Positions 11,458 to 23,300 of a stretch of 64,000 nucleotides of DNA are shown in pieces; position 1 is the first letter of the stretch; every line of letters starts with the position of its first letter. This stretch comes from Microdochium bolleyi. Taxonomy: Eukaryota > Ascomycota > Sordariomycetes > Xylariales > Microdochiaceae. The translations under genes and the position numbers were made by a program. A model generated the notes under the pieces. It was given only the letters and a program-made list of their open reading frames with translations, was not told the DNA's origin and did not search any database. Where the stretch lies: the NCBI GenBank assembly GCA_001566295.1, contig KQ964280.1:1-64000 (forward strand), in the 5' to 3' direction.

Positions 11458-13617
11458 ATGCCCAAGCCCACGAAAGCCAAGCCTGCCTCGCAGGCTTCGG
11501 CGCCTGTCAAGGATGACCGTTTCGCCAGCTTTGAGAACAACCCGCGCTACAAGCTGCCCTCGAAGCAGCGCAGCAAGACGACCGTCGACAAGCGCTTCTC
11601 CCGCATGCTCAAGGACGACGACTTCACTGCCACCGCCAAGGTCGACAAGTACGGCCGCAAGCTCAAGTCGGACAACAAGAAGAAGGCCCTGCAGCGACTT
11701 TACAAGGATGAGGATGCCGACGACGACGACAACGAAGGCGGTCAGGAAGTCGAGAAGGACGACGTGGTAGAGCGCGAGCTGGAAAGGGCCAACACATCCT
11801 ACGACCCGGCGCGAGGCGGCGGTTTCTCGTCCTCCGAGTCGGAGTCGGATTCAGACGAGGAAGACGAGGACGAGCGGGCGGAGGATGCGGAGGTGGACAC
11901 ATCGGCCAGTGTCAACCGACTGCGGGATGCCCAGGCCGAAGTCGAGACAGGTGATGTCACAAGGCGGATAGCCATCGTCAACCTCGACTGGGACCACATC
12001 AAGTCTTCAGATCTCATGGCTTTGTTCTCCAGCTTCGCGCCCGAAGGTGGCCGGATTGAGCGCGTCTCTGTCTACCCCAGCGAGTTCGGCAAGGAGCGCA
12101 TGCAACGGGAAGAGCTCGAGGGCCCGCCGAGAGACATTTTCAAGAAGAAGCAGGACAGTGACGACGAAAGCGAGCCCGAATCAGTCGACGAGAACGACAG
12201 CGATGAGGATGAAGACGAAAAGATCAAGAACGACATAATCGAGGAAGGGGACGACCAAGATTTCGACAGCGACGCCCTCCGCTCATACCAGCTGGACAGG
12301 TTACGCTACTACTATGCGGTCATGGTGTGCTCCGACTCTGCTACAGCCGAGAAGATTTACCAGGCAACCGACGGCACAGAATACCAGACGTCCTCAAATT
12401 TCCTCGACTTGCGGTTCGTCCCCGACGATGTTGACTTTGACGATGAGCCGCGGGACGAGTGTCGAGAGATGCCGTCTGACTACAAGCCCACCGAGTTCGT
12501 CACCGACGCTCTTCAGCACTCCAAGGTCAAGTTGACCTGGGATATGCACCCCGAAGAGGTCGCGCGCAAGGAAGATATCAAGCGGGCGTTCACGGGCAGC
12601 CGCGCAGAGCTGGAGGAGAACGACTTGAAGGCATACCTTGCAAGCGATAGCGAGGACGAGATTGAACCACAGCACGGCGATGCTGGCGACGATGGCGAAC
12701 AACCCAGTCTCTCCAAGAAGGAGCTTAAGGCACAGCGCATGCGCGCGCTACTGGGGCTTGGGGCTGAGTCGAGCAAATCCTCGAAATCGGCGCCTGTCGG
12801 AGGCATGGAAATCACCTTCACACCCGGCCTCATGGACGACGGCTCGAACAAGAAGAAGAAGAAGGTCGACGCCGAGATCGAGGAGACGACTATTGAGAAG
12901 TACAAGAGGAAAGAGAAGGAGAGGAAAACACGCAAGAAGGAGTTGGCTGTACAGAAGCGAACTGGCGACGAAGGCGCAGCCGAGGCGGAGGAAGGTAGTG
13001 CGGAAGAGGATGGTGCGGGCGATGATCTGGGCTTTGATGATCCATTCTTCACTACGGACGGACCCTCCAAGCCAGCCACCAAGACATCACAGAGAAAAGA
13101 GGAGCGTCTCAAGAAGAAGGAGGCCAAGGCCGCTCAGGACGCCGAGAATGCTGCAGAGCGCAAGAAGCTGGAGCGCATCATGGCCGAGGATCGCGACGAC
13201 AACGACGAGCATCTGGATCACTTCAACATCAAGGAGATCGCGCGTGCCGAGAAGCTCAAGGGCAAGAAGTCCAAGAAGGCTAAGAAGGCCGCTGCTGCTG
13301 TCGGAAACGAGGATGGTCTGCAGGATGGCTTCAAGATGGACGTGGCTGATGATCGTTTCGGCGCCGTGTTCGGCGACCACAAGTTCGCCATTGACCCTTC
13401 ACACCCACAGTACAAGGCCACGCCCGGCATGAAGCAGCTTCTCGAAGAGGGACGCAAGAAGCGCAAGAACGATGAGCACGATGCGCCTGCTGAGGTCGTC
13501 CGTGACGAGGACCGGTCATCAAGGAAGAAGAAGCAGAAGACAGCCGGAGCAGCAAATGATGATCTGGCTTCTCTGGTCGAGTCTGTGCGGCGGAAGGCTA
13601 ACAGCAAGAGGTCATGA
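11458..13617 (+). CDS. ESF1: ESF1 pre-rRNA processing factor (18S pathway)
   Basis: A single uninterrupted exon of 719 codons starting at ATG 11458. The N-terminus has the basic DDRFASFENNPRYKLPSK stretch and KRFSRML typical of ESF1. An acidic Ser/Asp/Glu region follows at about residues 85-160. From about residue 169 (RRIAIVNLDWDHIKSSDLMA) to about 345 is the RRM-like core, with a YYYAVMVCDS-type strand and a SNFLDLRFVPDD strand. A Lys/Glu-rich coiled section fills the middle. The C-terminus carries the NUC153 motif at about 628-656 (DDRFGAVFGDHKFAIDPSHP), then a basic tail. Known role of the family: a nucleolar protein of the small-subunit processome needed for 18S rRNA maturation. Length and domain order match the yeast protein. 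Highly charged low-complexity sequence between domains is normal here. Confidence 0.95.
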   Translation: MPKPTKAKPASQASAPVKDDRFASFENNPRYKLPSKQRSKTTVDKRFSRMLKDDDFTATAKVDKYGRKLKSDNKKKALQRLYKDEDADDDDNEGGQEVEKDDVVERELERANTSYDPARGGGFSSSESESDSDEEDEDERAEDAEVDTSASVNRLRDAQAEVETGDVTRRIAIVNLDWDHIKSSDLMALFSSFAPEGGRIERVSVYPSEFGKERMQREELEGPPRDIFKKKQDSDDESEPESVDENDSDEDEDEKIKNDIIEEGDDQDFDSDALRSYQLDRLRYYYAVMVCSDSATAEKIYQATDGTEYQTSSNFLDLRFVPDDVDFDDEPRDECREMPSDYKPTEFVTDALQHSKVKLTWDMHPEEVARKEDIKRAFTGSRAELEENDLKAYLASDSEDEIEPQHGDAGDDGEQPSLSKKELKAQRMRALLGLGAESSKSSKSAPVGGMEITFTPGLMDDGSNKKKKKVDAEIEETTIEKYKRKEKERKTRKKELAVQKRTGDEGAAEAEEGSAEEDGAGDDLGFDDPFFTTDGPSKPATKTSQRKEERLKKKEAKAAQDAENAAERKKLERIMAEDRDDNDEHLDHFNIKEIARAEKLKGKKSKKAKKAAAAVGNEDGLQDGFKMDVADDRFGAVFGDHKFAIDPSHPQYKATPGMKQLLEEGRKKRKNDEHDAPAEVVRDEDRSSRKKKQKTAGAANDDLASLVESVRRKANSKRS

Positions 13618-14301
13618 GCAAATTGTGTCGATAGTAATGGAAGAATTTGAAGTGCTTAAAGCAGGTCTACTGACTGCTCCTCTTTCGTGACGCGTCCTCG
13701 TGTCGGTATCTCAATCGCAGCAACTCGACTGCCTCACAATCAAGAGCGTAATTCCGACGGTCGTCTGATCCAAATCAAGCATGACGAAGGTGGGCAAAGC
13801 ATTATGATTAATGCAGTGTCTGACGGCAGTCGATCAACTCGACGACTTTCCTCGACCGGACCAAAACCGCCGTGATTCTCCTCATGCATGCCAGCCTGCA
13901 AACTCCGACTGTTGGCGGAGTTGGCTGGCGGAGCTTCCCGATCAAGAAACCGTTTCGCGCTCCCTTGTGCATAGCTCGAAGCTGTGACTTCATTCTTATG
14001 CACGTTGGTTCACGATGCAAGATACAACCAACACTGGACAACATGCTTTGCCCATTCGCAAGTGATGGGGAGGGGTTCTTGATTTGTCAGTCGCAATCGT
14101 GAGCAGCGTCATTCTCTCCGACTGCGGCATCTAGGCACAACATAAAACAGGCATGCCCCTCGCTTGGACGACTTCCCCCTTACTTTTTGCGAGACGTTTT
14201 CGCATCGCCAGTGAGGACTATCCAGATCTTGCATGCAGGGCGCTACCTCGAGTTCCCCTGGCTGCACAATTCTAGCCACCACACCTTTGTCGTTCGTCAC
14301 G
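13618..14301. other. Spacer between ESF1 and the MFS transporter gene
   Basis: 684 nt holding the ESF1 3' UTR and the promoter and 5' leader of the transporter. No coding sequence can be supported. The MFS reading frame is open back to about 14233, but the first ATG in a good context is 14302. Confidence 0.45.
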
Positions 14302-15901
14302 ATGGGTAGCACACTCCTACACTCCTTTGTGAGCCTTGAGCCGAGCTCATCAACAGAACCAGAGCTCCCGACACCGCCAGGTCGCGTCGCTTCGAGGTCT
14401 CACCCGGCGGTATCTCAGAACCACGACGATGGAATTGAACTGAGCAGTCTCCCAGGCACACATGGCGCCTCCAATAAAGAGAGGACGAACTCATGCCCAG
14501 GCATTGACACTGCTGCCGATCGCGATGTCGAGTCGAGCCCTCAGACTCCAGTCGAGCCTCCCAACATGGTTGATGCGCTTCCGAGCCTATCGAACCCGCC
14601 GATGAACAAATTCAGGCTCATGGCCTGCTGCTCCATCAATCTTGTGTTGGGTTTGACCGATGCCGCACCCGGTGCCCTGATACCCTACATGGAGACGTAA
14701 GTCAGGCTCAATTTTCACACAGACAGGTATCCTGACGGGCATGTCTTGCAGATACTACAACATCGGCTACGCCATCGTCTCGCTCATATTCATCGGCCAG
14801 GCCCTTGGCTTCATCGTCGCTGCACCCCTGGTCGACACCCTGCGGCTTACTTTCGGCCGGTCCCGGGCCCTGATGCTCTCGCTGGGCCTCATGATCCTGG
14901 GCTATCTCCCGCTCGTCTGCCTGGCTCCGTTCCCTTCGGTCGTCGTCGGATACTTCTTCATCGGCTTCGGTGCGGCCGTGCCCTTGGCCATGAACAACGT
15001 CTTCTGCGCGAACTTGCAGAACGGCACGACTATGCTGGGACTGATGCACGGAAGTTACGGTATCGGCGGCACGGCGGCTCCCCTCATCGCCACCGCGCTC
15101 GTCACTCAAATTAACCTGCCCTGGGGCCGGTACTACCTCTTCCCCATGGTATTCACGGTTTTCAACTTTGTCTTTGGTAGCTGGGCGTTCTGGAAGTACG
15201 AGCAGGAACAGCACAGCACCGATGGCGGCATCACGGAGCCCCTTGCACAACAACAGCAGAACTCCCAAGAAGTGGCTGCCGCCCTTCCGAGCACGCAGGC
15301 CAGCACCCGCGAGACGCTGGCAGGCATGTTCCAGGCCTTCCGCCTGCGCGTTGCCCTGCTCGGCGCCTTCTTCATCTTCGCGTACCAGGGCGCCGAGGTC
15401 TCCATCTCGGGCTGGGTTATATCCTTCCTGATCGCGACGCGCGACGGCGACCCGTCGTCCGTTGGCTACGTCACCTCTGGATTCTGGGCGGGCATCACAA
15501 TCGGACGCTTCGTTCTGTCACCTTTGGGCGCCAAGGTAGGCGAGAAGCTTTTCGTGTACCTCCTCATCGCGGGCGCGGCGGTGTTCCAGCTGCTCGTCTG
15601 GCTCGTGCCGAATATCATCGCCGAGTCCGTGTCGCTCGCCATCGTCGGCTTACTGCTTGGACCCGTGTACCCGTGCTCGACGGTCGTGTTCGCACGGAAC
15701 CTGTCGAGGAAGCAGCAGGTCAGCGGCCTTAGCCTGATCAGCGCGTTTGGCACGTCTGGCGGTGCCTTTGCGCCGTTCACGACGGGACTGCTGGCGCAGG
15801 CCGCGGGCACTTTCGTGCTGCACCCCATCGCCATCGGGCTGTTCGGCGTTATGGCGATCACTTGGTTCGGGCAGCCTAATGCTAGAAAGCGGACCGAGTA
15901 A
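14302..15901 (+). CDS. Major facilitator superfamily transporter
   Basis: Two exons, 14302-14696 and 14752-15901, give 514 aa. The 55-nt intron has a GTAAGT donor and a TGCAG acceptor. The first 100 or so residues are hydrophilic, Ser/Pro-rich and probably cytosolic. About twelve hydrophobic segments follow, starting with FRLMACCSINLVLGLTDAAP, and there is a hydrophilic central loop between segments 6 and 7 (EQEQHSTDGG to ASTRETLAG). The GRSRALMLSLGLMILGY stretch is the motif-A-like loop after segment 2, and the HGSYGIGGTAAPLIATALV segment resembles the fucose-permease/Bsc6-like MFS branch. The substrate cannot be told from sequence. Such proteins act in plasma or vacuolar membranes. The C-terminus is short after the last helix. 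No gene cluster surrounds it that would suggest a cargo. Confidence 0.88.
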
Positions 15902-16394
15902 CCGCGAACTGTGATCAAATGGGCTTATCTGATCTCGAGGAGGTTCTGGGATTGAGGGCAAGACTGCCTTACCTTCTCCCTGCTCGAAGAGGAAGCGGAG
16001 GGAAACAGCACCCCGAGGAAGACCCTCGTGGTAAAAGTCAGACAGAAAGCCTGGAACGCACAGCAAAAGGCATTAGCAAATAACTTTCGTGAGCACCTCA
16101 TAATATCAATATTCTAAACTGTTCGTGCCTCTATTTGCGAGCCATCCTAGGTTCTACCAAGAGCCAACCAATGATAGCTTGCCTCTAAAGGCTCCATAAT
16201 ATTTCAGTCATGAAAGGATATCGAAGGTTAGGCATGATAGGCCCTCTAAGTTGACTCGACAACACTTTCGCATTGGGACGGATTTCATCGACAACGCTTT
16301 CTCCTGCTACCATGTCTTACTGCGAGCGATAGCTGGTCCAGTCTTCTCCTCCCACAAGACACCAGTCTGTAGCCAAAGGCCCGCCTGAGACAAC
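15902..16394. other. Spacer between the MFS transporter and the fructosamine-kinase gene
   Basis: 493 nt with no coding sequence I can support. It should contain the 3' UTR of the transporter and the promoter of the kinase gene. Confidence 0.45.
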
Positions 16395-18010
16395 ATGACC
16401 GGCCCAGCGGAGCCGGCTGTGCCAAAGATGGCCATTGAGTTTGTCGATGAAGCTGTCCTTGCTGGTATGCGTGTCCTTGAGCACCAACTTGCCGCGCCCA
16501 TTAGAACCTCCCTGACAAACATCACCAGAGCTGCCAATGGGCATACAGCAGGTGGCAATAAAACCCCATGGCTTCAGCTTCTGGACACGTACGGCCCGAC
16601 TCGACACGACTCTCACAGATCAACGTAGCATTAGCTACTTCATAAAGGTGAGTCCCCATGCTCGCTCTCGCGATGCATCGTTTGCTCTCGCAACTGTCAT
16701 CACAAAAAGCCACAGCGCTAACACAAGTCTCGCCGTCTTCGATTGCCAAAAGGCCACCCATGGTGATCTCGGCCGGGACATGGTCCTCGGTGAGTTCACG
16801 AGCATGACCCGCATCCACGGTCTGCAGCCAAAATTGGTTCCCCGACCGCTGGCATGGGGTTCATATACCAGCCTCCCCGAAGTTCACTTCCTGCTTTGCG
16901 AGTTCCGACCGATGAGGGAAACGGGCGGCGTCCCCGGCATAGATGAGCTAGCGAGGGCCATTGCGGCGTTTCATCTGGCCAGCAGCAATCGTGAAGATGA
17001 TAGGTCCAGCAGCACCACTTCGGAGCGGTACGGAAACGACATGACGACATACCACGGCAATGTGCCAGTCGAACACGGATGGTCTGACACGTGGGAGGAG
17101 TACTTTGCGCGGACGACAAGACACCTGCTCAGCGTCGAGCTCGAGAGTCGAGGGGGCTGGGGTGCAGTCAACGACAGCGACAAGGGAGCGAGCATGACGC
17201 AAGAGAAAATGGCCAATGCGTTCTTCACAGAAGTCGTACCGCGCCTGCTACGACCGATCGAGGCAAGCATACGCCCGACGCTCATACACGGCGACCTATG
17301 GCACGGCAATGTCGGGGTGGACGAGTCCACAGGAGAGCCCATCATCTTCGATGCGGCCAGCTTTTGGGCTCATAACGAGTGTCAGTACAGTAGCCTCTCC
17401 CTCTCTTTGCCCTTCTTGATTCTCATTGTGTCAATGCCGGATTGCTTGTTCTGATGGAAGTTCCAAATATTGAGAGACGTGGCATACCCAGGACGGCATT
17501 GACCATCTGGATCATGTCCACCTCCGTTTTTCTTTGTGACATTGTTGCAAATTCTGACACCAGCTACTCCATACGCAGATGAATTGGCAGTCTGGCGACA
17601 GCCGTGGAACGAGATCACCGATCAGCACCGATATCGGTACCACGACTACTTTCCCAAGGCTGAACCAGCCGACGAATTCGATGACAGGAATTTACTGTAC
17701 TCGGTGTAAGTCCTTCTCTGGCCTCTACGTAAAACGCTCGCCAAGGAATAAGTATGTGACTAAACACATCTCAATTCCAGTCGTGTCAACATCCTCGACT
17801 CGATCTTATACAAGGACGATCCTTCATATAGGAAAAGGTACTATAAGGGTCCTCTATTTATTTCGTTTATTGCGTACTGCCTTTATCTCTTTTCGCGGAT
17901 TCCGCCGACTTTTTGAACTAAGTCGCTGACGATGTTAAATTTACTGAACTGGCAGCTACGTCGAAGCTTTGTATGATCTTGTACACAAGTATGGACAGGG
18001 TCGACTCTGA
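16395..18010 (+). CDS. Fructosamine/ketosamine-3-kinase family protein
   Basis: Six exons, 16395-16464, 16529-16647, 16753-17380, 17579-17705, 17781-17837 and 17956-18010, give 351 aa with consistent phases. Family marks in order: HGFSFWTRTARL after the N-terminal helix, THGDLGRDMVLGEF, the RPLAWGSY hinge, the catalytic loop HGDLWHGN (residues 242-249) and the metal-binding IIFDAA (D263). Splicing joins HNE to YELAVWR, which is the diagnostic post-catalytic segment, and the chain ends RVNILDSILYKDDPSYRKS then YVEALYDLVHKYGQGRL. The family phosphorylates the 3-hydroxyl of ketosamines on glycated proteins or small molecules (deglycation). Fungal substrates are mostly not established. ATG 16428 is an alternative start. 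Intron 2 (16648-16752) is 105 nt without an in-frame stop. Intron 3 is long (198 nt). The donor of intron 5 (GTACTA) is weak. Confidence 0.88.
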
Positions 18011-19529
18011 GGACATTCGCTTGGCCAGCATGAAGGGTATAGCACTTCACGTATCGAGAAAGTGACGCCCATATTCTCGATGTCTCAACTTTTGCCCGCT
18101 CCTCCGCGGAGCAGATTACCAATATCCAGACCGGAAGTCTGTGAGCGACGATCACTGAACATTATTGCAAGGCCCACCAGGGGTTACCCCCAGACTATTA
18201 CAAGATAAACTACTTATAGATATGTATTTGTAATCCAACTCAACCAAAGACACAGGCTCACCTTCCAACAGCGGGCAGTGCATAGTACTAGACCCTTTCA
18301 GAAAGGAAGGATCATGATCCGAAGAGCTGGGAGCAAAAGTCCTTTTCATCTTCCTTTTGCGACCCGGGCAGTGCAGGCATGCATGCACATGTACTCCGTA
18401 TATGCCTGCACGACATTGGTGGCCATTTTTATGCAGCTCGCCCTTTCCGGGGCCACCATTCCTTTTTTCACCGACAACCTGTTCCGCGTGTGTGACCCGG
18501 CATGGTCATAGTCATGCCCTTCCAGCAGGTCGCACAGCGAGTCGACTCTCGTTACGTGGCAGCTGGTCTGCAGGATCTGTCGCTCATACAGCCACAGGGT
18601 TCGCGGCTTTTTCCAGTTCATGGATCAGGAGCTTGGAGGCTGGACAGAATCATTCGATACAGCGAGAGGCGATGGCGGAGGGGCGTGTGCATCTGGGCTA
18701 CATAAGCGAGATCAATAGCTCAAGAACATTCGCAGATGCAGATACTATGCAGATGCGGTCCAGGCAGAGGGGCAAGTTGAGCCGGACGGGGACTCCGCAG
18801 ATTGAACGGGCGCGAGTGTGCATGACGGATGTTGCAATGCGCGAAGTCCCGGAGGCTCGGTACGACGTCAACGAACCGAGGGAAGGCCACCAGAGTGCGT
18901 CATGAGAGAAGGAGAGTGGCGAGCTTCCCTCTGGCCGGCAAAATGCAGACCTGCTGCCTGTGGCCTGCAGCTCCAACGGTCGAATATTGGGGACGCGAGA
19001 AGGCGAAGATGCCCTCCTCAGAATTGGTTGACACTGGTAGGGTTACAATGTGCCAGGTTGTCAGGCTTGGTCTATGTTTCGGAGGCACTGGAAGAACATG
19101 ATGGCTATTCCCATTCTGGACTTGTGAATGGACAACAGAAGAGTTCTAGGAGTACAATGTCCCCGTGCCTGAACGTTCCTGCAACCAGAAAATCACAAGC
19201 TATTAGGTGTTAACCTGCAAGGCCATAGTTCCCGCGGTATCATCCCGGAACTCCGGAACCTCGTCCTCGGCCCCAGCAAATCTCGTGCCAGTTTTGTGGT
19301 CCGATTGCGAGAACGCGGGAAGGCAGTGACGACGCTCTGGCCAGCAGTCCATGGACAGGGCAGCGCAGGGTCAAGAAGAGACAGCGACCAGGGTTGCGGG
19401 AAGTGCAGGGTGCGGCCAGGCGAGGGCCAGGGCAGACTGCGGTACGGACGGACACAGATGCCACTTTGGGAACTTCATCGGGGATTGCTTGGGTGCCTGC
19501 TGCGTACTTTGAATAACTCTTCATATACA

Positions 19530-19541
19530 CCCCCCCCCCCC
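19530..19541. repeat. Poly(C) run, 12 nt
   Basis: Twelve consecutive C, followed by TTTCCCGG. A second run with a similar 3' flank lies at 20371-20381. Confidence 0.9.
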
Positions 19542-20370
19542 TTTCCCGGTTCCTGAACAGCACCGCACAACTCAGCCCCCCACCGTTTGTCCCCGGATAT
19601 TGTGAAGAGGACTAAATATGCAGTCAGGGTTTTGGTGGTGCTTGACGGGTGACAACTACCAGTATCTGTCGGCATGGGACCAGTCACATATCATGGTGTG
19701 GTCGCTGAGTCGGTCGGCAAGTTCTAACATGTGTCTTCTTTACTGGGTGCTCCGCTGCGTAAACGACACACACCGGTTTCGTCCCGGACGAAGGAGCACA
19801 GAGAAAACATGACTCGACTCGGCAACAGCATCCGACCCAGCTCACAACAACACGTTGCGTGTGTCAAACACAAGAAAACAAGACCACGGGGCACCGTTGT
19901 CAACTGCGAACCTCTTTTCACCCACAAACCCCCCAGTCACGCCAGACCCCCCCACCCACTGCCACGGCCCTCTGCCAGAGACCGACAGCCGTGACCGGGA
20001 GGCCCAGAAGAAAGAAGCCCCATCGTACGATGGAGCCAGAATGAAGGGCCCCCGCGGGATTTGAACCCTCTGTTTCGCGGGCGACTTGTTCCTGTCCAGT
20101 TCATGATCAAGGACGAGGCAGGAAAGTTCCGTACAGAGTGCATACGCGTAGGTGACCCGACCTTAGCTTAGGTTTGGTGATCGGCCCATGGAATTTTTCC
20201 CGGTGGAACAAACCCGGAAGCAACCCTTGGGAAGGCAACACCTTGTCATCACGCGTACGTGTAGTACAAAGTTCTTACAGCATGCACAGAGTATCACACG
20301 TTTGTCGCTGGGTGATGTCATTCGCGGTTGGAGATTCTCGGGATTTGCTTCAGGCATTGACCAACAGACA

Positions 20371-20381
20371 CCCCCCCCCCC
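20371..20381. repeat. Poly(C) run, 11 nt
   Basis: Eleven consecutive C, followed by TTCCCGTTC. It resembles the 19530-19541 run and its flank. Confidence 0.9.
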
Positions 20382-23300
20382 TTCCCGTTCTCCCCGATTG
20401 AGTCGCCGACAGACCATGACTTCCATCGGAATGGAACATGACCATCCCCTCCATGCCCGAATCATAGCGCTTGCGCGATCGCCAAGGAGCTCTTGTTGCG
20501 GGTTTAAGCCGGCAGTGCGCAACTCCGTGGGCATCACAATATCCTGCTGCCCATGAGTTGTCGCCCAGCGGGACGGCAAAGTCCATGCCCATGTTCATCG
20601 GCTTTTGAAAAAGGGAAAAAGGTAGTTACCTCCCACCCACCGGTCCAGCGCCTCCCATCCACTCTGGGCGGGAACGCCCGCCCTGCAACAAGGACGAGGC
20701 AAGGCAAAGCAAAGCAAGGCGCCCATGCGGGCGACCACCACCAAAATGGCAAGCCGGATGTTGCGAGCCACCCGAGACCCCTTGTCTCGAATAGCACCGC
20801 CGCCGTGATACCCCTTGTCTATAGTCCTCCCAGATATACGTGTCCACTGGAAGCGGGCGGCACGAGCTCTGTTCCCGAGCGGGTGGATAGGCTGATGGGG
20901 GCAGGGTCGGAAACCCAGCTGCATGGTTCAAGGTTGAGCGAGTTACTCCATAGTGCGTGTCCGTGAGTATCTGGCATGAATCATGAATTTGTTGATCGGT
21001 TGTGTGACTGAGTTGGATCAACGAGTCAGACTTATGGGGGTTGTCGACTGATGCCTCGTGGCAGATACTAGAATCTGTCGGTCCTCGTCGCACGTTGGAG
21101 TGACTGACTACCGATGGAACCTCGGAATCGAACCAACAGAGAAAAAAGCAACACAACATCGCCTGCAATTTTGTAAGGAAGTCCCACACCGGTGGGAAGC
21201 AAGCGTCATTCTCCCGGTTCTGAGATCGACGCTGCAGGTGACTCTGCTGCTGCTCGATCTGAGTGGTTTCTTCTTCCCCTCGAGAAGAGTGGCAACGCGA
21301 TTGCGATGTGTCTCAGATGATACACTAAGGCATGGTAAAACCACAGCACTCTGTCATTGGCGACTCGGTCATGCCAACCATTGCCCCTGTTGACACACAC
21401 ACCAAAGAGCGCATCACAGTTGTACGGAGTGCACCTTCCTCTTGCCGTGCGAGGGGCCTCCGTACTGCGTAACTTGCCTGTCCCCGGCTGCCTGACCTAT
21501 CTTTCATGCGCCCACACCAGAGCCCATCAACCCGTCGGGATCGCTGGTGGGACCACGCTTGGGGATCGGGATGTGAGGCATGGATGGCGACTTGGGACGA
21601 GAGATGGTGGGAGATGACACCCCATGCTTCCACATGAGTCAAGTGACGTTTCGACTCCCTGGCATACTGCACACTCCTCCTGGGGGGAGCCCTGAAGATA
21701 GCATCCTCGGCCGAGGCAAAATCGGCCTGCCCATCGTCAGCCGCCTGCTTCAACTTACACATCTGTGCTGCCAAGCCGATGGACATTGCGATGTGCTCGA
21801 GCATCTGAATGGAGTACCTAACAGACTTCGTACTTGTGGACCGCGATCGACATGGACTCTCGCGGACCAAGGGTCCATGCCAGCAACATGCACTTCGTAG
21901 GGTGCTCTCCCGTGGACTCCCCGACTCGTGGTCGCCCGGGAATACAGCGGGTATGTGTCAATGCAAACGTCAGAGCGCGTGTCAAACAAGCCAAACATCG
22001 CAACGTGCCGTGTATGCATGCAGGTGTCAAAAAGAAGTGTTTCGGAAGAGTCCCGCCCGTCGCCTGCTCACACACACGCACATACAACGGACAGCCAGCT
22101 CACGAGTTCACGAACCCGCCCAACCTCCACGGCCAAGCCGTTGCAAACAATCACGCCCATGCCGGTAGGCCGTGACTGTGTGCGTGGCTACCCGTGCCGA
22201 TGCTCAAGTACCAGAACTACTCACAGCCCTCCCCGTCTTTCTTCCGCACAACGGCGTGAGTGCGTCATGTCGACACGGGTCCGCGCGGCTGCCGCAGGAA
22301 ACTTGGGGTCCTGCTGTCGTGAAACATCAAGAGGTCCTCCTGCCACAGGAGGGAGGATGGAATGGCAAGACGCTTAGCATGCCACGTACAGTATGAGGAG
22401 AGCAGGTGACGCCCGGCATCTGCGCAGACCCTGCCTACCATATTCCTGACATTGTCGCACGACATGTGTACCCGTCCGTAGCAACATCAGGCCATTCCCA
22501 TTGGGATGAGCTACGGAGCACGAGAAGGAACTTTGGCGAAAGCTTAGCCGGCGGTGTCCGGGCTCCTTCTTGGTCCCCCAGCACGAGTGATGTAGGTATG
22601 TGCTCTGTCCACGCCTCAACATTGTCATGCTCCTTTGTGAGCAGCCTCCAAGTGAGCATAAGCTGGATTACGACACAAATCTGAGCAATCCGCCATGACT
22701 CTCTCAACTGCATGATGCAAACTTCATAATCCCTCCTTGGGCGCCAAACAAGCTGAACAATCCATGACCCGACAAGCCTGCAATTATCACTACCCTTGCA
22801 ACTGCGACCCGTCCCGGTGGCACAACACCGTCTTTACTTAAAGTGAGAACGCTCAGACCACAGTTTGAAGTTGCCAACAGCACACTTGCAACCAACAAGC
22901 ATTCAGAGCCCTGAGAAACAACTGAGCGAGACGGGAAATACCGACTGACAAACGTGTCAAGGTTCTCGGCCCTGAGGGCAGCGTCATCCATCAGGTTGAG
23001 CCCAGCCGTAAGCGCCTTCTCACCAAGCAGGCGTGAGAGGCTCGAGCGTGTGTTTTCTCCCCTGGCTCCGGTGTCCCTGGTCCCCCACAGCGGCAGCTGT
23101 CGATTGGTTTCAGTGCCACTGGGACATCGCTAGAGGATTACCTGTCGCGGAATCATCACGACGTTTTCCGACTCATCACATTGTGCCCTGTCTCTGTGCC
23201 GTCTATGGACTGTGGCCGCGCCCAAGCTAGGAAAGCAGATCGCGATCCGCGCATATGCACGACATGCATGACTTGATACACCAGAAAGGGAGCCGCCTCC

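Noticed and set aside
20041..20075. tRNA-like T-arm on the minus strand (GGGTTCAAATCCC)
   Set aside because: The stem has a mismatch, no matching 5' acceptor strand or D-arm lies within 100 nt upstream, and no anticodon stem forms. Probably chance.
21325..21870. Minus-strand frame of 181 codons in the first gene-poor stretch
   Set aside because: Part of it (KSVRYSIQMLEHIAMS) looks protein-like, but the frame opens at a non-ATG codon, no homologous family is recognisable and the C-terminal half looks random.
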